A stretch of DNA of 64,000 nt. It comes from an uncultured Alphaproteobacteria bacterium (lineage in GTDB: Bacteria; Pseudomonadota; Alphaproteobacteria; Rs-D84). Positions 27,632-36,500 of this stretch are shown one piece after another. The translations under genes and the position numbers were made by a program. The notes below the pieces were generated by a model. The model worked only from the letters and a program-made list of their open reading frames with translations, searched no databases and was not told the origin of the DNA. The DNA is taken from the NCBI GenBank assembly GCA_951801825.1, contig CATOOF010000002.1, positions 226,441 to 290,440 on the forward strand, read 5' to 3'. The stretch's first letter is position 1, and each line of letters opens with the position of its first letter.

Positions 27632-27654
27632 TCCGCCAATGGCGGATTTTTTAT
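27632..27654 (+). terminator. Terminator of the CAU tRNA
   Basis: TCCGCC-aat-GGCGGA (27632-27646) followed by T-run. Confidence 0.8.
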
Positions 27655-27744
27655 TTCTGGGCCACAATATCAGTAAAAATATATTTTTTCTCTTGCGCGA
27701 TATAAGCGATTTTTTCTATCATTAGCTACAAAAGAGAGGAAGTT

Positions 27745-30700
27745 ATGGAAAAAAAGCGCAGTTTCCTTGGGTTTTTGGCATCTTTATTCGTTGTCTTTTT
27801 TATGGCAAATGCTTTTGCCGCGGGGTATACATGCAACGATAAAAAGCAATACACGTCGTGTAATACTAATTATTATCTGAACAAATCCGGCGTTGGAAAT
27901 GCCTGTCTTTTGTGTTCCAGTGCATCTAATACGACATCTACCGAAACCAAAACGCGTACATGTACGGATGCTGAAAAAACAGCCCTGCATGCAACCGCAT
28001 GCAGCACGACATCATGTCAAAAAAGATGTAATGGTAACTTTACAGCAGGTACCGGTGGCACTACGGTTGGAACGGGCACATGTTCTGGATGCAGTAGCTA
28101 TGCCGATTGTACACCCCGGGACCCGGTGGCAACAGCATGTATAACCGAATATTTTTTCAATGACTCCCAAGATGTTTGCGATCCTTGCTCTGGTCAGCGT
28201 AATTATGATGAATTAGGCAGAACAACTATTACCGGCGGGACAAGAATCCAGACATGTACCGGTTATCATACGGGCGGCGCCGGCGGCACCAGCGGCAGTG
28301 AGGCCTGTACCGGGTGTTCGGCATCCACTTATTCCTGCTCTTGTAATTCTGGCTATCATGTTGTGGGCAGCGGCTCTTCGTGTACATGCGCGCCAAATAC
28401 CATAGACCTTACCTGTAACCCAGGATTCTATGTCAAAAAAGGCACAACAACCTGTTCAGCCGAATGCCCGGTCAATAAATGGTGCGCCGGCGGGAAACAG
28501 ACCATCAACTCTTCCGGGGCAACCGCCGACACCGGAATTAGCGGTAGCTGTCCGTCTGGATTCTCGGCACCTGTAAAGAGTACTTCGTACACGGCATGTT
28601 TTACATCATGTCTCCAGACATGTTCCGGTGAAGCTCCATGTACATATGCCAATGCTAAATGTCTTTATGATACAAGCTATGAATATACCGGAATCAGGAA
28701 ATGTCAAAACGCGGCCTGTACCACAACAACCAGCTGTAGCGCCAGTGGAACATGTCCTGTCAGTAGCTTTGTATGTAACGCCTGCTATAAAAAAAATGCC
28801 GGGGGAACGGGATGTATTGCTGAAACATATACCCTTACATATCAGCCGGGTGGCGGATCTGGTTCGGTACAATCACAGCTTATTCAGTTTCAATCCACAT
28901 TTACAACCAAACCGAGCAACACGTTTACACGGGGTGGGTATAACTTCAGCAGCTGGGGTGGTAGCTATCCAAATGCCAACAGTACATATACATATACCAA
29001 ATGCGGAAATACAACACTGACGGCACAGTGGACAGCATGCAATGCCAGCAATACCGCGGGGGCGTGCAACTGTTCATCCACCCAACACCCAACCGGCAGC
29101 GGCTGTGCAAACTGTAGCGTATCATGCAGCAGCGTAAGCGGATTTACGCTGGGTACGTACAATGTATGCAACTCTCAAACCGACAGCATATGTTACCGCA
29201 ACTGTACAACAGCCGACGTAGCGGGCTCTGCCACGGTAAGCGGAACAGTGACTAAGGGCGGAACCAAGACATGCAAGGCCGATACATGTGATGCAAATCA
29301 CTGTAAAACAACGGTCGGAACATGTATTACAAAGCCCGCAAACGGAACATGTAATACCGGCGGGGGCGATCCGATTACATGTAACGCCGGCTATCACCTT
29401 AACACGGCAAAGACGGACTGTCTGCCGAATACATACAATGTTACCTATTCCTGTGGCGCCGGAACAGGCACGGCCCCAACGGCAAACACGGCAACATACG
29501 ACGCATCTTATACGCCAAAGTCCAATACATGCTCGCGCGCCAACTATGCCTTTAGCGGCTGGCTGGTATCGGGAACCAGTGATACAAAGCAAGGCAACTT
29601 TATATGGAAATATACAGAAAACAAAACCTTTACGGCACAATGGGTTCCGACAAAGTGTCCTGCTAATCAGTATCTGGAAAATGCACAATGTAAAACATGC
29701 CCAACATCTCATCCAAAATCTGTTGAGGGCAACAATAACAGCATAAACGACTGTTACAAGGATTGTAATGCCAGCTGTACATCCCCGTCGTCTTGCCCGG
29801 CGAACTCCAGCGGCTGTACATTTGATACGACGGTAAAAAAGCCCGGAACACAGAAATATAATTCGTCTTCGTGCGTAATAAATACCGGCGTAAACAGTGC
29901 ATGTCCGGTAAAAACGCTGGCGTGTAATCGTAACTATTATACGAACGATCAGGTTTGCTCTGCGTGTACCAGCCTTGGTAACGGACAATGGAATACGTCG
30001 TTGTCATCAAACAACAGCGGACCAGAAGGCTGTTATGCAACATGCAAAAAACCGTGTACACCGATACAATGTCCGGCACACTCTACCTGTACACATGGCA
30101 ACGAAGAAAAAATCGGCGGAATATACTACCCCAGCTCTGAGTGTAACGTGGAAAACTTTAGTTGCTCTGTATCAATAACACCGGATCCCGGATACGAGGG
30201 CTGTGATGATGGCGTGTGCGACCCGATTGTTGCAGAAATAACCCTGAATCACGAAGGCGGAACCAGCACCGTCAGCAAAATATACCAAAAATACAGTGTT
30301 GGATATTCGCTGACCAACTTTGGTGCAACGGTTACCAAAATACCTGTTCCGACACGTGCCACATGGGGCTTTAACGGGTACTTTACAGCGGCCACAGGCG
30401 GCGAAAAGATTGTGGACGCCAATGGTAATATTATTGCTGCAAATACAAAGTTTTTACAGAAACAGAACAACACAATATACGCCCAGTGGACACGTCTGAC
30501 ACGTAATTGCGTCGTCGGAAAGGCATATGACGGAACAAACGACGTTAACTGTCCGGCAGGCAAATATTGCCCTGGAACAGGAACGGCGGTAATCGGAACC
30601 GCCGGATGTGCAACACAATGTCCGGCCGATGCGGCGGGTGGAACGGTTACATCCGACGTAAACTCTTCGGTTGTCACGGCATGCCGTACGGTGCGCTCTA

Positions 30701-33123
30701 ACCAGGTGTTGGATGATCAAACCGGCCGCGGCGACCAGACCTGTGGGTATAACACATCAAAATCCGATTACTCTGCCAGCTGTACAATTAAAGTTACGGC
30801 ATGTAATGCAGGATATTATCGTCAGGCTGAAAATTCAACAACTTGCTCTTCGACAGAGATTGGCGCATACAGCCCAGCAAACGATATTAAAAAGTATATG
30901 TGTAGCGCACTTAGCGGTGCCACAGCCGATGTAACAACAGCGGCCAAGAATTCTGGCGCGGCAACATTGTGCTATAATCCGTGCGGCAATGTTCCAATTG
31001 CCAATGGAACGCGCGTGCCTGTTAACACCAAAGAGTTCTATAACGGAACAAAAATACCGGCATGTACATATACAACATCATGTAGCGACGGATACAAGCC
31101 GGAAGGCACAACGTGTGTACCCAATGTATATAAAATTACATTGAACCATAACAACGGAACGCCAAACAGCACTATTTATCTAAAGTTTGCCACAGGCTGG
31201 TATTCCAACGAGGCGGCGACCAATCAGATTACATCTGTAACCGTGCCGTCCAAGGGTGACGGAATGGCATTCTCGGGCTATGTATCGTCTAATAATGACG
31301 TTATAATCAGTGCAAACGGTACGCTGACCACGAACTATAACGTGTTCAAGTCAAATGCGACCATTACGGCTGAATGGGGCGCACGCACACCAATCACATG
31401 TGCGGCCGGTACATATTACACTGGTTCGGGCACATCATGTACGGGATGTACCGCAGGAAACTATTGCCCTGGTGTCGAAACATTTGAAGGCGTGGGCAGT
31501 CCGCGTGGCATCAATACGTGCGCATCACTGGGCGGAACATATGTACATGCCGACGGGGCGCCGGCCACGGTCGTCACATCAAAGGCAAACGCCAAGGCAT
31601 CCACAGACTGTTATGCGACAAATGTTGCGTATACATCTGCATCAAACAAAGCGACCGGCAGCCAGACATGCTATTTCAACCCGGCAACAACAAAATACCA
31701 GGACGGCAAGTGTGAGGCAATCCAGGTGCTTAGCTGTGGTGGTGGTTATTACGCAAACATCGTATTAAATCGCGATGACTGTATTGAGGTCGGATACGGA
31801 TTCTATAGCCCGGCCCCAACCCCCAGTCATTTGGCGGAAAGTTTGGAGAGAACCGCCTGCGAGGAAGGTGCAACAACCAGCACGCCAACCAGTGTATCGG
31901 CCGACGCATGCTTTGTCTGCCCGGCAGGTATGGTATGCGATCCGATAACCGGCGAAGAACCTAAAACATGCGCAGAGCTGACCAATGGCACGCATCCGAA
32001 TTCAGATACCGGAAACACGGATGTTGCAGGATGCTGGCGTGATTGTGCGGTCGCGACAAATGCCGCCACAATGAAAGGACATGATTACTACGGATTGCCG
32101 TCAACTTGTGAAATCGACAACTGTAAGGCCGGATTCACGTACAATGCGACGACAAGAACATGTGACCTGTGTCCAGAAGGGTCGTTCTGTGGTGGCGGCG
32201 AAGGCAGTGGCGACTGTCCTGAGGGTCAAAACTGTGATGCGCCTAAATCGTGCTCTGACCTGGGCGATGGCAGTTGGGAATATTCCGACATTGGCGCAAC
32301 AGGTCCAAAAAGTTGCTATAAAAAGTGCGAACAATATAATCTGGATGGCGGAATTGCCGTACCGGTGGCCGATCGTGCGTACTATGCAAACCAGTGCGAG
32401 TTCAAGGGCTTTGACATTGATAACACCCCCTGTGATATTGAGGACGGCGTATGTGTGACAACATCATGTAAACCATCTTTTGAAATGGTAAACGGCAAAT
32501 GTGTTGCATGTAACCGCGATCACGCACTGAGCTATAAAAACACAGGCAACTGTATGGTGGCAACATGCGAGCCGGGCTGGCATCCATACGGCCAGAGCTG
32601 TGAAGGCGACATTACCGAGTGCTCTGCCCCGAATGCATTACGCGCTGAAAAGCAGTGGGATTATAAAAAGAATGCATACGGCATCTGTCTGATAAAGCAG
32701 TGCGAAGATGGATTCCACATATCGTCCAACGCCTGTGTAAGCGACATCCAGGACTGCACGGTTGAACACGGAACGGGCGAAAAGACATGGAATCATACAA
32801 CGAACACATGGGGCGAATGTGTAGCAACATACTGTGACCCGGGATGGACGAATGATCCGTACGAAACAAACGAGCCAACCAAGCAATGCGGGCACTGTAA
32901 GAACAAGTTCGGTATAAAGGGCGAACTGGCCGTCAGTGGTTATAGTCGCGGATGCACAATATCGGCATGCATGTACCAGGGCGAACTTTATAACCTGGAA
33001 AACAACGAGTGCAACCCGATATGCGACGTAAACGGCTATGAGGATGAAACGGGTACGATGAAATGGAACCCGGCAACCAAAAAGTGCGAACGCACATGTA
33101 AAGAAGGCTATGTAATGTGGTAA
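27745..33123 (+). CDS. Giant secreted cysteine-rich protein with InlB B-type repeats (1792 aa)
   Basis: Signal peptide residues 1-28 (..ANAFAAGY); RBS AGAGGAAG. The mature protein is almost entirely short cysteine-bounded loops (C-x-x-G-Y/F.., CPAGKYCPG, TCAAGTYYTG). Four beta-grasp segments resembling InlB B/Listeria-Bacteroides repeats are embedded near residues 360-430 (YTLTYQPGGGSG...TLTAQW), 563-635 (YNVTYSCGAGTG...TFTAQW), 831-915 (AEITLNHEGG...TIYAQW) and 1129-1212 (YKITLNHNNG...TITAEW). No anchor, autotransporter barrel or sorting motif is visible at the C-terminus (CKEGYVMW). Likely a cell-surface protein held by disulfides. It has its own terminator. Confidence 0.88.
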   Translation: MEKKRSFLGFLASLFVVFFMANAFAAGYTCNDKKQYTSCNTNYYLNKSGVGNACLLCSSASNTTSTETKTRTCTDAEKTALHATACSTTSCQKRCNGNFTAGTGGTTVGTGTCSGCSSYADCTPRDPVATACITEYFFNDSQDVCDPCSGQRNYDELGRTTITGGTRIQTCTGYHTGGAGGTSGSEACTGCSASTYSCSCNSGYHVVGSGSSCTCAPNTIDLTCNPGFYVKKGTTTCSAECPVNKWCAGGKQTINSSGATADTGISGSCPSGFSAPVKSTSYTACFTSCLQTCSGEAPCTYANAKCLYDTSYEYTGIRKCQNAACTTTTSCSASGTCPVSSFVCNACYKKNAGGTGCIAETYTLTYQPGGGSGSVQSQLIQFQSTFTTKPSNTFTRGGYNFSSWGGSYPNANSTYTYTKCGNTTLTAQWTACNASNTAGACNCSSTQHPTGSGCANCSVSCSSVSGFTLGTYNVCNSQTDSICYRNCTTADVAGSATVSGTVTKGGTKTCKADTCDANHCKTTVGTCITKPANGTCNTGGGDPITCNAGYHLNTAKTDCLPNTYNVTYSCGAGTGTAPTANTATYDASYTPKSNTCSRANYAFSGWLVSGTSDTKQGNFIWKYTENKTFTAQWVPTKCPANQYLENAQCKTCPTSHPKSVEGNNNSINDCYKDCNASCTSPSSCPANSSGCTFDTTVKKPGTQKYNSSSCVINTGVNSACPVKTLACNRNYYTNDQVCSACTSLGNGQWNTSLSSNNSGPEGCYATCKKPCTPIQCPAHSTCTHGNEEKIGGIYYPSSECNVENFSCSVSITPDPGYEGCDDGVCDPIVAEITLNHEGGTSTVSKIYQKYSVGYSLTNFGATVTKIPVPTRATWGFNGYFTAATGGEKIVDANGNIIAANTKFLQKQNNTIYAQWTRLTRNCVVGKAYDGTNDVNCPAGKYCPGTGTAVIGTAGCATQCPADAAGGTVTSDVNSSVVTACRTVRSNQVLDDQTGRGDQTCGYNTSKSDYSASCTIKVTACNAGYYRQAENSTTCSSTEIGAYSPANDIKKYMCSALSGATADVTTAAKNSGAATLCYNPCGNVPIANGTRVPVNTKEFYNGTKIPACTYTTSCSDGYKPEGTTCVPNVYKITLNHNNGTPNSTIYLKFATGWYSNEAATNQITSVTVPSKGDGMAFSGYVSSNNDVIISANGTLTTNYNVFKSNATITAEWGARTPITCAAGTYYTGSGTSCTGCTAGNYCPGVETFEGVGSPRGINTCASLGGTYVHADGAPATVVTSKANAKASTDCYATNVAYTSASNKATGSQTCYFNPATTKYQDGKCEAIQVLSCGGGYYANIVLNRDDCIEVGYGFYSPAPTPSHLAESLERTACEEGATTSTPTSVSADACFVCPAGMVCDPITGEEPKTCAELTNGTHPNSDTGNTDVAGCWRDCAVATNAATMKGHDYYGLPSTCEIDNCKAGFTYNATTRTCDLCPEGSFCGGGEGSGDCPEGQNCDAPKSCSDLGDGSWEYSDIGATGPKSCYKKCEQYNLDGGIAVPVADRAYYANQCEFKGFDIDNTPCDIEDGVCVTTSCKPSFEMVNGKCVACNRDHALSYKNTGNCMVATCEPGWHPYGQSCEGDITECSAPNALRAEKQWDYKKNAYGICLIKQCEDGFHISSNACVSDIQDCTVEHGTGEKTWNHTTNTWGECVATYCDPGWTNDPYETNEPTKQCGHCKNKFGIKGELAVSGYSRGCTISACMYQGELYNLENNECNPICDVNGYEDETGTMKWNPATKKCERTCKEGYVMW

Positions 33124-33156
33124 GAAAAAATCCCCCGTCCGCGGGGGATTTTTTCT
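33124..33156 (+). terminator. Terminator of the first giant gene
   Basis: AAAAAATCCCCCG-tccg-CGGGGGATTTTTT (33125-33154). Confidence 0.9.
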
Positions 33157-33160
33157 TATA

Positions 33161-33508
33161 TTATATATGCTACAACACCGTAAACTATACATAATATTTT
33201 CACTTTTTTACATAAAATATATGAGATTTTTCATATTTTTGATTTTTTCAAAATTTGATATTTTTTGACAAAAATGAGTCAAGAAAAAAAAGATGTTTTA
33301 AATATGAAAAACATCCTGATTTAACATGATTTTTGTCATATTTTAGAGACAAAAAACTTGACAAAACAGGAATGTAAGCTTATGAAAAAAATCATGATTT
33401 TGTGCTTTACAAAATTTTACGTATTCCATATAATCCGTGATGTGTGGGGTATATTAGATATGCCTAATCTAATTGGACGGTTTTTTGGCAAAAACAGGGA
33501 GGAAGTAA
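33161..33508 (+). promoter_or_regulatory. AT-rich regulatory region before the second giant gene
   Basis: 348 bases without a convincing gene. Dyads: GATGTTTT/AAAACATC (33292-33315) and TTTTTGTC/GACAAAAA (33330-33355). Two promoters: TTGACA-17-TATGAA (33358-33386) and the better TTTACA-17-TATAAT (33406-33434). The leader has a hairpin ATTAGAT-atgccta-ATCTAAT (33454-33474 approximately) carrying one TATGCCTAAT element, then GGGAGGAAG before the ATG. A 62-codon frame from 33358 overlaps the start of the giant gene and is probably not a gene. Confidence 0.6.
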
Positions 33509-36500
33509 ATGCTACGGGAATCAGGGATTTTTTGTCGTCTGAATAGGACTAAAAAAATCCTCCACTTTTTTTCTCTTATACTGATTCTTGTAACATGGTC
33601 CTTTGGTGCGTCTGCCGCCGGCTATACATGCCCCACACAGAAAAAATATACATCGTGCAGCTCTGGTTATTATCTTTCCGAATGCGGCGCATCCAGTAAT
33701 TGGAACGGTCAAACAATTGCATCCAGCAGTCTGAAAGCTGGAAACTCTTGTATCAAGGGAACTAATTCTGCGTATACATATCCTGGCGGAACTGTTTGTC
33801 CAAAACCAAACAAGGTAACGTGTGCAGCGGGCAAGTATTTACCGGCAAATAAATCTAGCACTTCAGATTGTACTACGTGTGAAATCGGGTACTATTGTCC
33901 CGGCGGTACTTTTACGCCAAACAGCAGTTCAGTCCAAGGACGAAGCAGTTGTGTTGGAAATGCAACAACAAGCAGCACTGGTCAAACATCCGTTTCTGCC
34001 TGTATATGCAAGGCAGGATATGGTGGAAACGCCGCATCAACCAGTGGCAGCTGTACAGCATGTACAACTGGTCGCTATAAATCAAGCAACGGGAATACGG
34101 CCTGCTCTGTTGCCAGTATCGGATACTACGTCAGCACAACCGGCGCGACATCACAATCAGCATGCACATCATGGCGCGCCAACACAACAACAACAGGTAC
34201 AGGCTCTACATCAACAAGTGCATGCGTCTGCAAGGGTGGTTACAGACTTAACAGCACAACATGTACGGCGTGCTCCACGGGAACTTATAAATCCGCCGCA
34301 TCAAATGCAACCTCCTGTACATCGGCAGGTATCGGATACTATGTCAGCACAACCGGTGCAACATCACAATCGGCATGTACAGCGTGGCGCGCCAACACAA
34401 CAACAACCGGTACGGGTTCAACATCAACAAGTGCATGCGTCTGCAAGGGTGGTTACAGACTTAACAGCACAACATGTACGGCGTGTTCCACGGGAACTTA
34501 TAAATCCGCCGCATCAAATGCAACCTCCTGTACATCGGCCGGTATCGGATACTACGTCAGCACAACCGGCGCGACATCACAATCGGCATGTACATCGTGG
34601 CGCGCAAATACCTCTACAACCGGTACGGGTTCAACATCAACAAGCGCATGTGTTTGCAATATAGGATATGGCTGGAACGGTTCGGCATGTGCAAGCTGTG
34701 GCGCCGGAACATACAAGACATCCAAAGCAAATAGCGCCTGTTCCAGCTGTGGGGCGGGATACTATTGTACAGGCGGCTCACATCGGGCGTCCTGCAGTTC
34801 GATTTCCGGGGTTTCCGTGGCGGGCGGAAGTTATACTTCGGTATCTCCATATAACGCTTCTTCAACCTGTCGATATACGGCACCGGCCAAAACTATTGGC
34901 GGATGCAAAACGGTTACCAGCAATCAGGTCTCATACAGTGGGTCCGCATGGGGAACCAGCACTTATTCGGTTACCGCAAATCCGGGTTATATTATCGCCA
35001 ACAACAACACTGCAAATGCAACCTGTTCGCAATGCAACGGCGCGGTATGGTCTGCAGGCGGCACGGCAACGTCGTGCAGTGGATGCCCCGCCCAAACATC
35101 TGGCTGGACTCGCAATTCTGGCGCGGGTTGGAGCGCGGTGACACAATGCAACCAGACAAAAAATGTTGGCGGAAACTGCAGCGCGGGTGTACTGCGCCAG
35201 AATGCAACCAGCACAACGGCATGGGGTGCGTCAACAATCTCAACCGCATTGCAGGCAAAGGCTGGATACATTGTCAACGGCCAGACATGTACAGGATGTT
35301 CGGCCGGCACATACAGTGCGGGCGGTACTGCAACATCGTGCAGTGCATGTACAACACGCGCTAAGTACAGTGGCGCCAATGCCTCTGCGTGCACAAATGT
35401 TAGTTCCGGATACTATACCACCGGATGCAATACCAGCGGCAATAACTGTACCGGCCAAGCACAATGTACAGGCGCAACATACTGTAGCGGCGGTGTTAAT
35501 AATAACTGTCCGGGCAGCTATACCGCCAATACCACAAACGGCAAAACCGCCGCAACACAATGTACAATCAATGTGGGCGCAGGAAAACATATAGGAACCG
35601 CCAACAGTTCTACAATCTCAAATTGTGCGGCCGGCCAATATCGTGCAGCGCATACTGTAAACTATGGCAGTACGTCTAGCTGTAGCAGTTGCCCAAGCGG
35701 CTATACATCCAATGCGGGGTCGGCCGGGGCCGAAACATCATGCTATATCAACGTTGCCGGCGGTAAATATTTAGGCACCGAAAAGGGAACCACGCTGTCA
35801 ACATGCGCGGCTGGAACATACAAGGCAGCACATACTGTAAATTATGGCAGCAAGTCCAGCTGTGCGGCATGTACGGGCGCAACTTTCTCTGGGGCGGGCG
35901 CCGCCAGTTGCACCAACTGTCCCTCAGGATATACAGCTAATACCGCATCAAACAAAACCGCGAATACACAGTGTCAAATTTCTGTGAGCGGGGGTCACTA
36001 TATCGGCGCATCCGGCCAAAATAGCGGAAATTGGGGAACGTGCGCGGCGGGTACCTCAAAGGCGGCACATACCGTAAATTATGGCAGCACGTCCAGCTGT
36101 GGCGTATGCACAGCCAACAATACTTATTCGGCGGCCGGTGCGACATCGTGCAGCACGTGCCCCACGGGATATGCAAACACCGGTACGACAGCCGCGGCAC
36201 ATGCAAACGCAGCATCCTGTAAAATAAGCGTTGCTGCAGGTAAATATTTGGCCACAGCAAACGGAACAGCACTGACTTCTTGTGCGGCGGGGAAATACAA
36301 AGCGGCACACAGCGTATCTTATGGTTCCACATCCAGCTGTGATACATGCGGTGCGGGAACCTATTCAGGAGCGGGCGCGGGCAGTTGCAGTGCATGTTCC
36401 GGAACATTGCAATATCAGGATGCCACGGGCCAGTCATCATGTAAAACGGTATCTTCGGGATATTATAAATCCAGCAACAGCGCCCAGACACAATGTCCCG

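Noticed and set aside
29122-29988. 288-codon antisense frame in the first giant gene
   Set aside because: Same compositional shadow effect; hydrophobic-looking but no start signal.
33358-33546. 62-codon frame overlapping the start of the second giant gene
   Set aside because: Overlaps promoter elements and the giant gene's start out of frame; no conserved features apart from the TGCCTAAT element.
34121-34660. Regular repeats considered as a CRISPR array
   Set aside because: Period is 213 bp, in frame with a secreted protein, and there are no short repeats with unique spacers.
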